Below are positions 1 to 12,983 of a stretch of DNA of 64,000 bases, piece by piece; position 1 is the first letter of the stretch; each line of letters starts with the position of its first letter. A program made the position numbers and the translations under genes. Source of the stretch: Corella eumyota (Eukaryota > Chordata > Ascidiacea > Phlebobranchia > Corellidae). The DNA is taken from positions 14,012,001-14,076,000 of the forward strand of contig OY720098.1 of the NCBI GenBank assembly GCA_963082875.1. Reading direction: 5' to 3'. Below the pieces are notes generated by a model. It worked only from the letters and a program-made list of their open reading frames with translations, had not been told where the DNA came from and searched no databases.

Positions 1-435
1 ACGCGCCTCTTGTTGTAAGAAAAATTATTAAAAACCCTATCATGAATTTTACATTTCCAGGAAGAAAAAAATAACTTCTAGAGTTACTAAGTAATTCATG
101 CCTAAAACCCTACTTAAAGTTTGCTACGATTAAAGAGACCATGTAATAAAAACTGACATTTGTCCGTTGTTAGCTAATTACATTGTAAGTTTGATATATC
201 ATTTATATATATTTGTGTTGTTGTTTTTTTAGGAAACGTCAGGTTGAATAACTATTGTGACTAAATGCATGGTTTTGTTATGCGTTAGCTTCCGAATAAA
301 TATAAATACAGACGGTATAACAGTACAGTAAAATATCACTTTATATTTTATCAGCAGGTTTGCAAAAAAATAGAGCAGATAGTTATTTAAATCAATTTTA
401 TTTCAAGTCATTTTTTTTTTTTTTTTTCAATTTAA
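1..435. other. intergenic, no gene seen
   Basis: AT-rich DNA upstream of the GPCR gene. I see no convincing exon. It ends in a long T tract (about 412-427) just before the GPCR start codon. A 3' exon of a neighbouring gene near the left edge cannot be excluded. Confidence 0.4.
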
Positions 436-2818
436 ATGGAACAGGAATTTGCTGATACATTTTGTGAATTGGGCTACATTTGTCAAAATAAATCATTGCA
501 AGAATGTAATTCAACAATCCTAAAAAAATGCCAATTTTGCAGGTTTGTTCATGTGGTATCTGAATATATTAAATAATTACCAGTTCATAATGTTAAAAAT
601 TTATATAATGTATGTTAATGTTTTCAGTAAATCGCGTGTTGCGGTCGTATGTTTTTTCTTTGCTTTAATAGGATTGGTTGGGCTTCTTTTAAATGGCATT
701 GTTGTGGCTTCAGTTTTGACTCTTGAAAAGACCATAAGAACTAGCTTTGCGTATTTTAAACTGTCATTAGCACTCACGGACATGCTTTGGGGTAAGTAGG
801 AAAATTAAAATTAGCTTTTTTAAAGCTCTCTTTTAAAGCTCTTTTGTTTTTAAAAAGTTTTTAAATCGTTAAAAACCTGCGAAAGCTTTATGCAGAAACA
901 TTTTTTAATTGTTTTATGTGAAGGTCTTTTCATTTTCCTGGTGATTATTCCAAACATTGCTTTTACATTAAACACAACCCGGTATGATTTTGAGGTGTTC
1001 GTTTCGAATAGCGTCAGTACATGGCAGGCTATTATAAGCACGATGTTTTTGTACATGTGTATAACTTCATCTGTCTACCACCTTTCGTTTTTTGCCGTCG
1101 AAAGAGTTATATCCCTCAAATTCAAGTATTGGTTTCGTAATTACGGAAAAAGTTTTAATTGCAAAGGATTGATTGTTGTTTGGATACTAAGTATTACGAT
1201 TCCATCTTTACAAGTTATTTTTGGTAAGTAAAATTTACAATATATTAACGACAACAACAGAATTTAAAATTGAAATCAAATAGGATTTAGAAAGCGTGGG
1301 TTAACCTTTGCCCTCTATACCGTTTTTTGTTTTTAGATATTTATACGTCTGAGTTGGGACCTAAATACGTTGCTTCGCGGTTTGTTTACGATACTACAGC
1401 AAGCGGATTTGTATTTTATTTTGAGGTAATTGTATTGGCGGGAATACCCTTATCTGTCATGGTAAGTATAATGTCACGTTTTAAAAGTAAACGTGTGAAA
1501 TATTTTGTTAATTTAGTAGTTCTACAGCAATAGCCTTAAATATAGTGTGTGCGTTTTGACTTGTTGTTTTTTAAGGTTGCTTGTTTGTATTCCACAGAAT
1601 TTGTCACTATAATCTTAATAATTTTTGAGCAAAAAATGATTCATATTTTTTATTGTTATTAGATGTAAAAATACATGCTTCATTAGACATTATTAAATTC
1701 TAGGATATATTGTTTTAGTTCTTTGCATATATTTTTAGACGATTTTTACTGTTTATACCGGGGTGTTAGTAGGAAAAAATAATCGGATATCTGACCACCT
1801 TAACAGCGATGTTCAACTTCGATTTAACAGACAAAGATCCATTTTCAGGACACTTACAGTTTTAGAAATTGCATTTATAGTTGGATTAAGTAAGTTAAAA
1901 AAAATTACTAGTTTTAATAAGGCGGTATTATTATATTAAAACATTTTCAAGTTGATATAGAGGCAATGTATATTATAAAAGTTTTACTGCAAGTTATGAC
2001 TTTAAATACATATTTAATAACTTTTAAAATTTTCAAATTGTTTATAGTTCCTCTGTTAGTCTATTATGCGACTTTGGAATCGCTTAGGAAGACATCATGT
2101 TACTCTCTTTCTTCATTTTCAATAACAGCCTTTTTTATTGCTAGTGCAAACAGGTAAGAAGCCTTAATCGTTGAATATAATGTAGGTTAAACCGCTTCAC
2201 ATAACAAGCAAGGACTTTAATTTGATTTGAACTGCTTTCGTAAAGTAACGACCGAAACAACTAACAAATCTTTCCCAAGCCCATTGAATAATTTGACAGG
2301 TTAATGATTGTCATTAACGGTGTTACTACTTTTATAAAAAAGGGTAGTGAAATCTCGAAACAGTGCCTTCTCTAAGAGGCCTGACATGGCATGAAATAAA
2401 AAAAATTAAAAAATTAAAAAATCATTTTACCTAAAGGGAGTATTAGTGGTGGCAAAATTTATTTTTAAATATGTTGGAATTTTTCAATTTGCTCGAAGAT
2501 ATTATTATTTTTAAAATTGGTTAAGTAGTTTTCGAGATACTTTGCATAAACTTTGCATAAAAAGCAAAATTAAGTTATAGTATATAAGACAGTTCTTACT
2601 TTTAAAGTATTTCTAATTAGGTAGGATGTATTTGAAAAATTATAAAAAATTAAGGTTATGTTGTTAATTTTGAAAGTTTACCAGTTGGGTAAATTAACAA
2701 TTTTATTTGCAGTATTGTAGACCCGTTGATATATAGTTTTCGTGACGAAGAATTTCGTGCATCTTGCAAAATAATGCTAAAAAACGTTCAACAAACTTCA
2801 TCGTCTACCTCGTCATAG
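436..2818 (+). CDS. class A (rhodopsin-like) G protein-coupled receptor, 7 exons
   Basis: Predicted plasma-membrane receptor of about 352 residues. Exons are 436-542, 628-791, 924-1223, 1337-1461, 1739-1889, 2048-2153 and 2713-2818; phases close and every junction has GT/AG. The short N-terminus carries NKS and NST glycosylation sites. TM1 lies in exon 2, and TM2 (LSLALTD) spans the exon 2/3 junction. TM3 ends in the G-protein motif AVERV (normally DRY). TM4 and TM5 follow, TM6 is split over exons 5/6, and TM7 reads SIVDPLIYSF (NPxxY form DPLIY). The tail is short and Ser/Thr-rich. The usual TM3 disulfide cysteine position appears to be Ala. The exon 3 acceptor at 924 was preferred to one at 858 because it gives normal TM2-TM3 spacing. 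Ligand and subfamily are not recognisable; the class A call is firm. Confidence 0.85.
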
Positions 2819-3773
2819 AAAAACTAAGACGACTTGGATTAACTGCATGAAGTTTTTGGTTTAATCTCCACTTTTTTATGTGATAAAATGTGCATATTAA
2901 AAATCAGCCAATATCGCCACTATCAAAAATATTGCCTACATTTTAAAGAATTTAATTTTTTTATTTTAGTGTTTGTTTACGAAATTTTAATGCTAAGCCT
3001 TGGGCACTTAGTAATTATTAAAAAAAATTTAGCAAAATTTTGAGTTTAATTTTAAAGACCAAAAAGTAACTTTTTTATTATTAGGCTACTAACTAAAACC
3101 ATAAACCAGCTTGATGTCATGCGCGTATGACGTCTGGGGAGAGAAAAAATGTGGTTTTAGAGATTGTTTTTTTTTATGCGTAAAATAAAATTCCATACCT
3201 AGTTTGTTTTCAATTCGATAGCGCAGTAGGCGAATGGTTATTTGCAAAAGGTGTTAAGACTTTATTATATTGCATGAACAATTTATGCCGTTGCATAAAG
3301 TTGATAGACGAATGATTTATTGTTTATGTTTTAATATTGATATTACCAGATTACTAATTTGGCAATTTTATTGATAAATTGTTTTGTTGTTACTAACTAT
3401 CAGACTATAGTAGACCTGTTAGAGCAATTTGCATTGCGTAACTAATTTACTTATTGACGCACTTTGCAAAAACGTTTGTCAATTCTTTAATATGTCATTG
3501 ACATTGTAAATTGAAATAAACACATAAACAGTTATAGAAATTAGTAACTTGCACGTACAGACGTAATAGGCTTATGTCTGTCTGTCTGTATGTGCAGATG
3601 TGACGTAAACATAAGATAAAATATATTCTTTTTTAACTAATATATTTATACATTTGTAAATAAAGTTTTAAAGAAAATCTTTTAGGTTGTTTGAATATAT
3701 TTTCTAACTTAAAGACAAAAGAACAAGGATAGTTATTTATATTTGATTGCGATCTTTGTCAAAGAGTAAGGAC
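2819..3773. other. intergenic spacer between GPCR and Niban genes
   Basis: Contains the GPCR 3' untranslated region and the Niban upstream region. Possible AATAAA polyadenylation signals lie near 3514 and 3658. I see no open exon. Confidence 0.4.
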
Positions 3774-6700
3774 ATGGGTGGGATAAGTGCCAAAAGTATT
3801 CCTACCATAGAAGGCCACAGTTATCAAGATGTTATTGGTAAGTGTCTTTAAATAATTCTATAATTTTTAATTGTCTTATTTAATTGGAATTTTTTTGCAC
3901 TAATTGACTGTTTTGTTTTAATTGTTAAAACTAATTGTCTGTGTCATTATTTAATTGTTTTGTTTTTTGCAGGTGGTAATTGCTTTTTAATTTGTAACTA
4001 ATTTGTAAAATACTTGTAAAATAATGAAATTGTTTAATTCTATGTTTTTATTCTGTTTGGTTAAAAAAATTGTATATATAAAAAAGTATATTAGTATACG
4101 ACATATATTTACAACTGTTTGCTTAGAGTCAAAACATTTTTTTTATTTGCTTAATAAATTCGTTAGGTTTATTCTAGTTCTAGTGCTTTTAGCACCTCAT
4201 AAAAGACTTTTCAATCTTGGTATAAGTAGTTTCAATTGTTATTTTTGTTTAAAATTTCTATCATTGCAAAAATAAATTTAAAAAAATATTTCTTGCAACT
4301 GTTGCAATACTTGGACTTTTTTGTTGTTTTATAACAAATTATAATAAAATGCCTTAACTTGCTTAAGGCTATTATTATTTTATATTCTCATATATTTTGA
4401 TAATTATTCTTCAGATGCGATAACTGCTTACAAGGCTGGATTTCAAGAGCGGTATATGATATCATACAAATGGTTTATAATGCAGAGTATACACAATGAA
4501 ATGGAAGGCAAAAATAACTTACAAAAGTGGCATCTGCAGCAGAGACAGGTAAACTACTTTGCTCTGTAATCACGTTTTTAAAATATATATATAGGCCTTT
4601 ACACTTTCCAAGAAAAAGGGATCAAAATTGTTTGCATTTTTTTAATATAAGATATTAAAACATTTATTATTTTTAACACTATCCTATAAAATAAAGGAAT
4701 TATATACCTATTTTTTGCATCTGTATTTTTGTTGTGTATATATATTTTTCTCACTGTGACTTTTTTAAAGTGGGCAAGTTATAATCGACCGTTGAAACAA
4801 GGATATTTATACTTTTTGTCTGAGCAATTTGGAAAGAAATGGAAGAAAAGGTATTGTGTCTTGCAATCAGACTATTCCTTTCAAATATTTAATTCCAAAG
4901 AGGTAAGAAGCAGTGATATATCAAATGTTTAGTTTACATTTAAGGAGTGCTAATGCTTTATTTAAAAGTTGATGTTTATCTTAATTAAAAACTACTTAAA
5001 ATTTATTAGGTATGTTTTGTTTATATATATAACATATCAGGATGAAGTTTATGTAAATTTAAAGTAAAGTCTGATAAATTTACTGTTTTTTTTGAATTGT
5101 CATTTGAAGTTTATTGTTGTAAGGGATTTTCCAATTCATGTGAATATTTTTTACTAAACTGTGTTAAAGAAAGTTTTTGATTTTCTCTTGGTTGCTATTT
5201 CTGTAACGACTTGAACTGTTGTTATTTATGACCCTGAACAAATAAATAAGATAGGTTTTAAGAATTTTCTTATGCCCCCAAGCTTTTTGCAAAAAACAAT
5301 AAAACAATTCTCTTAACCTCGAGTGTTTTATAAAATTTTTTTATCGTTTTTAGATATTCAATAATACTGTATTTTAATTTTTAAATTTAACAAAATTGTC
5401 AATAAAATTTATTTTAACAAATTTATAGTCAAAATTCTATTTATTTATTTTGTTTTTATTTTAGAATTTTGAAACAGCTGGCTCTTGTATATCTTCGACT
5501 AAATTTAGTGGTTTTCAAGTTATTCATGATGTTGATGCCCACCTTAGAGGGACTGTTAGTCGATTGTGTAGAGACTTCGGTAAATTTTTATTTCTTTTTT
5601 AATTTTTTTGTAAGTTTAAATTAATAGGTATATATATATTGTATATACATATTTAAAAGAAAATGTATCTTTTATTTTTATGTGCATTTGTTTATGCTCT
5701 ATTTGTTTATTGTGTTGTTTTTATGTGCATAGAGGCATTTTGCTTTTACAACTTGCTTTCTTATCCATTGCAGGTTACATAAATCATGATGTGTCGTCAA
5801 TTGCAAAAAAAGTTACACTGATTGGCAAGGCAGGAAAACGGCCGACACAGCATGTATTCTGTGTGTCTCACACTTGGCGAGGAATTATATACTTTGCTGC
5901 AGACACTGCTATCGAGAAAGATTACTGGCTCCGCGTGTTAATTGATGGTTCAAGACACCTTGAAGGTAAGTATTTTTATTATGGAATCTTTAATCATGTA
6001 CAGTGTGTAGGCTCATAGACGTAGGATTTAATTTGTACCTTTAAATAATTAATTTTAAATGGTGAGCCTTGTAAGGTATGTTTAATCTGCCTGTTTCCTG
6101 TTTTATTTTGCTGTCTATAAATGCAATTTAGGGTTTCGTATTGTTATTTAATTTAAATTGCTAAAGCCTAATTTATTAAAAAAATTATTTTTTTTTAAAT
6201 TGTCCTGTGATTCTAAGGTATACAATGTGATGACGAAGTGGCTAAAAGGGCATTTTCTTTTTCTGTTGAACATTCTATCAGGTGCACAGACTTTCCTATA
6301 GATCAGGAAATGCTTTGTGGAACACCTGAGGAGGTAAGGATGTTATCCTTAACAGTAGACCAAAAAATATTAAAAAACTAATTTTAAATTATATATGATT
6401 TTACGTTTTTTAATAATTAAAATTATATAACTAAATCTGATTTATTAAATAAATATTTATGTGTACCCGTTTTTTTTTTTTTTGATTAATATAAATTTGA
6501 CAATGACAGAAGGGGTTAAGTACACCCCACAGTACTTACGAATAAACATGTTTTTATAGAAGTTTAACCATTTAATTTAAAAAATAATAACTTTTGTTAA
6601 TTTACATTTTTTTTAGATTCTTATTGACATGACAGCAGATTATCAATCCAATGACTGTAAGTCAGTTGTTTTGCCAAAAATTAAAGGGGGGATTTCTAAA

Positions 6701-9700
6701 AAGATAAAAATCTGGTTGTTTATAATGAACGCCTTACACGACTGTATTAAGGTAAAGTTTAAGTTTATCTATGGTATAAAATTAATGTAAGCTATTTTAA
6801 ACTAAATAGTAGGTCTACCTGTTTTAACATTAAAGACAGTTGTTTTTTTATTTAGGCAGTTAAAAATTAAAATGTTATACATTTGGTGGTTTTAACATTT
6901 TAAATCCTACTTAAAAGAAGTTAAAATTGTTTATGAATGTTAAAGCTCAGTTTTAAATCTTTGAATTACTTGTAGTTTAGAGACTTAAGAACGCTTTTAA
7001 CCTTACAATTCTGGCCAAATTTCTTACTATTTCACAGTTCTTCAAACTACGTATTTATACACTTTAGAACCGCATATAATTTAACTGGGTAAAACCTATA
7101 TACCCAAACTCACTATTTAAATAAACAGTGACTATAGGTAATCCTAATTTTTTCCTATTAACTGTTTTATTACTTTTTAATTATCCGAAAAAAATGACCC
7201 CCAATTTTTTTTAAACTGTGTGAATTTTACTATTTTTAGGGTATGGTAGTTGGCCATTTTACATCTTTTCAGCAATCTTGTCATAAAAGCTGCAATAAAC
7301 TTGAGATTATTACAAATCTTCCTAATTATATGGATACATATGACAGAGCTTCTAAAGCTATTGCAGGTAGGTTTTTGGCAAGATTAAAATGTTAGGTTAA
7401 TTTAAAACAAAAAAAAAATTGACTGATTTTGATTAAAAGTTTTTCGAATAGGTCAAATTAATTGTTTTTTTTAAATATAAATTCTTAAAATTGTGTGTTT
7501 AACATTGATCTTAATGGACATTTACAAATAGTGAAATAATAACTTAAAATGTTGTGTACTTCACTTCCCACTTCAAGCAAATGTGTGGTTTAATATTTGA
7601 TTGATGATGTTTTTTAGATTTCCTTGGCATTTTTTGGCAACAAAATCGTTTTTATAGTTTGTAAGAGCCAGAGGAAAAATTTATAAAATTAATTACAAAA
7701 TTTAATATTTTTTTTGGTTTTCCCCTTTTTTTAATTTTTAATTTTATATTAAGATGAATTAGCAAAGTGTTTTGATCCGATTGTGCAGCATCAGGTCTTG
7801 CCACAAATTCCAGATCTCATGGATTCGATGAACAGTTCTGTAAGTTAATTACTGAGCTCAATTAGAATTTTGTAAATTATTTATACACAATTTACTATTA
7901 ACATGGCCATGGCGTTAGAATTTTTAAATCTTAAAAATGGACATTATGTAAAATTTAGCGTTTTTTTTAATTGAAAACAAAAATGTTTTAAAAACATGAT
8001 ACTTATTAAATGTCATAATTTTGAATAAATACATGTAGAAAATAATCTTTATTTAAATTAGTAAATATTATTTTGCTTTAAAACGTAGTAAAAAATGATA
8101 AAAAAAGCAAATTTAAAAATCTTAAAATTTTGACATGAATTTTTTTTAAAGTTAATTTCGCCGATGCAATCCTCCCGCGAACTATTTATTTTGTTGGTGG
8201 ACGGGGTTAAAGAAAAAGCAAACACCTCAGCGCAGTTTGCTAACAATTTGGACCTATATTTTTTACATACACTTGATTTGGCGCCAAGGTAAACAACATT
8301 TTCTGTTGATTAAGTTTAACTTTTGATTGATTAAAAAGTTTGGCTTGGCATTCCACAAAAAAAAATTTATATTTAAGGAAAATTTTTTTTTGGTTAAATA
8401 AGGAAATTTTTTTGTGTATGTCTTTATCTTGACGTGAAAATGCCAAACTCATAGCTAAACATAGGTTCACATTTGTTTCCCTGTCTTAGTCTTATATTTC
8501 TTTTGTAGTTTTGAATAATATTGAGCATATTGGGAAAAATTTATTTTGTCATTTTAGTTTAAGTTTGGCAGGTATTTACAGTTTATAACACCTTACTTCT
8601 GGGCACTATGACATGAATGAAGTGGGAATTAAACAAATGACTTTATGTTGGAATGATTAGTGTTTTAACCACTACACTATGCCGCTAGTATAATGACACA
8701 TTTCTTAATTTTTAATGGCTAAATTTATAAAAATAAATTCTTTTATTGTAGGGATCCACAATTCACATCATCATTTCAGAAAGCTGATCCCAAGAAAGCA
8801 TTAGATAAACTCAAAATTATGTTTCCTGAAATGGATTTTAACACTTTGTTAGAAAGCATTTATGTCTATCAACATCAGGTTAAATAAAATACAGTTATAG
8901 GTGATAACTAAAAGTGTATACTAGTTAAGTTAATATAAGCCCATAAAAATTTTTGCACCGAAAGCGTCTGTTTTTTATTTTAACGACCTATAAATTGGAT
9001 ATCCATTTACTAAGCCTTATTATACAAAGTTTGCATTAAAATATAACTTTAAAAAAAAACTCTTTTTACCTGTATTAGTTGTGAATATGAAATACAATTA
9101 TAATACCTTTATTTATAAATGTTAACACACATTTTTAGTTAAATGTTAAATATTACAAAATACAAAATAAACAGTATCTCAGTTTTAATGGTATCACATA
9201 GGTGCATTTTTAGTCATATATAACCTTTCGATTATCACACTTCCTTTTACAATGAAATTTGTGACAATTTCTCAAACAGGAACTACGTGCATCTATTGTA
9301 TGACGTAACTGTTGTTTTTTTATGCAGTTGCTTGATTCGGCCGTGTGCACATTTGAATCATTATGTGGAGAAGCTGTGGCTAGCAACAGTGGAAATCTTA
9401 ATAATGCTGCCATTGTTAAAATACAGGCCAGGGTTTTAAAGGTATTTATACACAGATATTATTAACATTATATACGTAAAATAAATTTTTTATTTACCTG
9501 CTTTTTTAATTTTTTGGGGGAATCCCACATATTCAAAGTTTTTAATAGGATATAATTTATAGTCATTTATTGAATTTTTATGTTTTTTTTAAAAGATTTT
9601 TTTATACAGAAACTTCATTATGATATTTTGTTGTCGCAAAGACGTTTTCTACATGGTATTATTTTATCAGGAACTATGTCATTGACCCGAAAATCCATTG

Positions 9701-11322
9701 AGGAACAATGTAAAACTGTAAGTTCATTTAGCATTGATAAATTGGTCATAGATTATTTATTGTTAGCCAATATTTATTAAATAAAAAAATAAAAACATGA
9801 CAGCATCTTTTTTTATTGAAAAAAAAAACAACAATCAAAAGTTTGACATAGTCATTACGCACAACTCAAAACTTTTTAATAGTGTTCAAAAATTAAAGGG
9901 ACAATTATTTTAAGATAGATCTTAATAAAGTCATGTTTTTTAGAAAATGCTTGATTTTGACATGCTCATACCAAACGACTTAAAAGAATTTATGCCGATT
10001 ACCAACGTTTTCACTGATGTTTTGACAAAGAGATTTACGCAACTGGTTAAACCAGGTTTGTTGTGCTAGATTGTTTTCTTAGCTCAGCTCTTCTGGTCAT
10101 CTGATTGAACAGCTTGCATTGTTAAAAGCAACAGTTGAATGAAGAGTAAATTTTGGCCTTGTTATTTTTGTGTAATGTTATGATGGAATGTTACTCTTTT
10201 GCAGAAATAAATACTTGTATTGACAAGATTGTGGCTCACCGAGCTTTAAAAGCAAGATCTTCTAGCACTCTTAGTTCAGTTTCTTCGTCTATTTCAATAG
10301 TGGATGATGAAGCAGGATTTCAAGTCTGGTAAGTATTTTCTTATACCGAAAACAACCAAACATTTGTAACTATTTGTATATAAGTAGCAAGTATTTACAC
10401 AGGTTATTCAATTTATTTATCACCAGCATTTTTGATATTAAAGTAAAAAAAACAAAAAAATATTAACAGTGCAACTATAAATTAACAATAATTTTATTCT
10501 TCTGCTAAATTTAATTAAAATTTATTTTGCCTTTAGCTCCCACAAACCAATTCCTCCTGAAGATTTTGTTGCTAATCCTGCATCAACAGATTCAGCAAGT
10601 GATTGTCAGGTTAGTTTTTAAGAATATATTTTTTTGTTTTATCCAACATTTACCCAAATTTGATTTTACTGCTATTTCTCTATGCTACCCTGTAGAAGTG
10701 CATGTCATGAAGTTGATGGCACTACATATTTTTCAACTATTTACTAAAGTAATTTTTAAATATATTTTTAATTTAAAAAGTGTTGGATCATATTATAAAA
10801 AGAGTAAATAAAATAACCGTACATAAACAAACCCAGGTTAAAGACACTGCAATGGATGGCGAAACTGGAGAGATGAGTTTGCCGAATCAATCAAGCAAAC
10901 GTAGTGAAGGTAGTGTTGAAAGCGTGCCACAGTGTCAAAGTACCAAGGAAAGATGTGGATCAGACAGTGGAATTAATGAGGGCAGTGATTCTGAGACAAA
11001 CTCGATGGGCAGCTTAGAAAGACCCAATATCATTGACAGCTGTTTGAATTTTAAAAACAATAATAATTTGGAGATTAATCAGCAGCAAGAAAGTTGCGAC
11101 ACTACTGATGATACTGGTGAGGCATGTGTTGCCAATATCACAGAGGTAAGTATACATTCTGAGGACTTGCCTGTTTTACAGGAACCTATTACACAAAACT
11201 GTGGAGATTTAAACACTTCGGAAAGTATAGAACCCTCAGGATGTGTGTGTTTACCGCAAACTTGTACACCCAATAACTGTGAAGTCGACCGGGAAACTGG
11301 AAATGTGGTCTTGTTATCATAG
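3774..11322 (+). CDS. NIBAN-like: Niban (FAM129) family protein with PH domain, 17 exons
   Basis: Cytoplasmic or membrane-associated Niban-family protein of about 793 residues; vertebrate members act in stress and apoptosis signalling. Exons: 3774-3837, 4415-4548, 4771-4902, 5465-5579, 5774-5965, 6218-6333, 6617-6751, 7240-7366, 7754-7839, 8152-8288, 8752-8878, 9328-9441, 9610-9717, 9944-10055, 10205-10328, 10537-10609 and 10837-11322; phases close. The N-terminus MGG matches the family start and is a possible myristoylation site. A PH domain covers about residues 70-200 (PLKQGYLYFLSEQFGKKWKK, then DYWLRVLIDGSRHL). A helical body follows; AVCTFESLCGE and IVKIQARVLK match the conserved Niban core (AVFTFEQLL, EKVKLRVLK in the human protein). 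The last exon encodes an acidic, Ser/Thr/Asn-rich disordered tail of about 160 residues. Which of the three vertebrate paralogues it corresponds to cannot be decided. Confidence 0.93.
8555..8690 (-). repeat. tRNA-derived SINE copy in Niban intron 10
   Basis: Read on the minus strand, the head GGCATAGTGTAGTGGTTAA resembles a pol III A box. A B-box-like TTGTTTAATTCCC and a body GAAGTAAGGTGTTATAAACTG follow. The body matches the copies at 58559, 18328 and 15298, which share the form GTAAGG...TATAAAC. Confidence 0.6.
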
Positions 11323-12983
11323 TTTTATAATTAATTAAACACATCAGATTTTTTAGCATTCTATAAAAGTGTTTCCTTACAAATTTATTTTCCTATTTTT
11401 GTTTAATATTTCTATATTGATTTAATTTTGGTGTTTTAAAAAACCATTCCTAATTTTATAATACTTTCCATTACTTTTCCATTTTTTTACGATTGTTAGT
11501 TATTGTGCAATACAACATTGTTAGAATCACGACACAGGGTAAATGGTAGTTAGTTTTATTGTTACTATGTTGTTATTGTTACTTTTTTGTCTTTTAAAAC
11601 ACAGGGTAATTTTTTAATTGTGGATATTTTATAAAATAAAATGGTATTTGTGCTTTTACTTTTGTATATTTTTCTATCCTTTTTTGTTTTTTTTTATATA
11701 TCCACTGGTATTGCTCACATATTAGTTTACACACAAGTTTTTTTGTATTACGTACACTGCCATATTAAATTTCACAATTACAACCTAATATTTGCCAAAT
11801 TTTGTTTCACTTTATATTTACTAAGTTTTGTGTTCTTCCTGATGATGTGTAGTTGGATTGTTAACAGATTTTCAAGTAGTTCTTAAAATACAAGACTACA
11901 TACTATAAACATGGTTCAGTGTTAAATTTATAAACTGACCATGACACTTTTAGATTTAAGTTGCAATTTAATTTATTTCTTATTTTAACTGCTTTTTAAA
12001 TAATATACTAAGTTATGTATGAATAAGTATTTTTAAAATTTTATCTGGAGCATTTATTTAAAAATTTGAAAATCTGATATTAGAAAAAAGTTTTAAATTT
12101 GGTAATATTTTTGTGTGCAGTTTTTTACCGATTGTATTATAAATACAAAGTTTTTTCATTGTTTAGTGGTTTAAATAAACATAGTTTTCCATCCGAGAGC
12201 AATTTTTTTTTAAAGTTGTGCTGCCACTTTTTGACAACATACATATCTGTCTGCAACATATCTGCAATAAGAAGCTAATTTAAAAATTAAAACGTTTAGC
12301 TGATTACTTAACATGGTAATTTTAATAGAGAATTATACACGTTGTATATAAAAATTTATTCGAATTTTACTTATTTCCGTAATTTAATCAATATGGAACT
12401 TGGAATGTAAACGTTTTATTGGCACGACCACACTAAAAAACATGCGATGTTGCACCAAAATTGCACTATAGTTTTGCACTTAAATACCACGTCTCGCAAA
12501 AATATTATATGATCTCGTGACTACAATGTTGTCCAATGAGAAGGTTCTAATCTGTAAATAAACAATGGCAGAACAGCGTCGTGACGAGGCGTTACCGAGT
12601 TATTCGGCGAAAATCAGTTCCTGTTTTTTGCTTTCAGTTCCTATTTTAACATAGGGTTTAGACTGAAATCATAGTTATATTTAAAGTAGAATGGGTATAA
12701 TTAATGTAAAATTTCGAAACATTTTAAGCCTAACTTTCAGACTATACGGTTTATTATTTTTGCAGTCAAAGTCAGGCGGTTTAAAATAGAAAATGTTATG
12801 TCAAGTATAAAATTAAAACTGTTTTAGTATAAGAAAACGTAACAGCAGAAGTTTTTTAACTGTCAGATTGTTAAAGCTTTGTTGCCATATTTTAATTGTT
12901 GGTCAGATTATTATAAACTATATAATTTAAATTTTAAGTCAAAAAATTCTAAAACACCAACAGACAGACAATCCAAAAAGAAA
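11323..12983. other. Niban 3' region and TMBIM6 upstream region
   Basis: Intergenic DNA. A possible polyadenylation signal AATAAA lies at 12174-12179. A less AT-rich patch at 12560-12620 encodes a short frame beginning MAEQRRDEALPSYSAK, which might be an untranslated or alternative first exon of TMBIM6; I found no clear splice partner for it. Nothing else is recognisable. Confidence 0.4.

Noticed and set aside
858-923. Upstream extension of GPCR exon 3
   Set aside because: The frame is open and an AG exists at 857, but inclusion would add 22 residues between TM2 and TM3; the acceptor at 924 gives standard spacing.
12564-12650. Short frame beginning MAEQRRDEALPSYSAK as a separate gene
   Set aside because: Only about 29 codons and no clear donor; kept only as a possible leader or alternative exon of TMBIM6.
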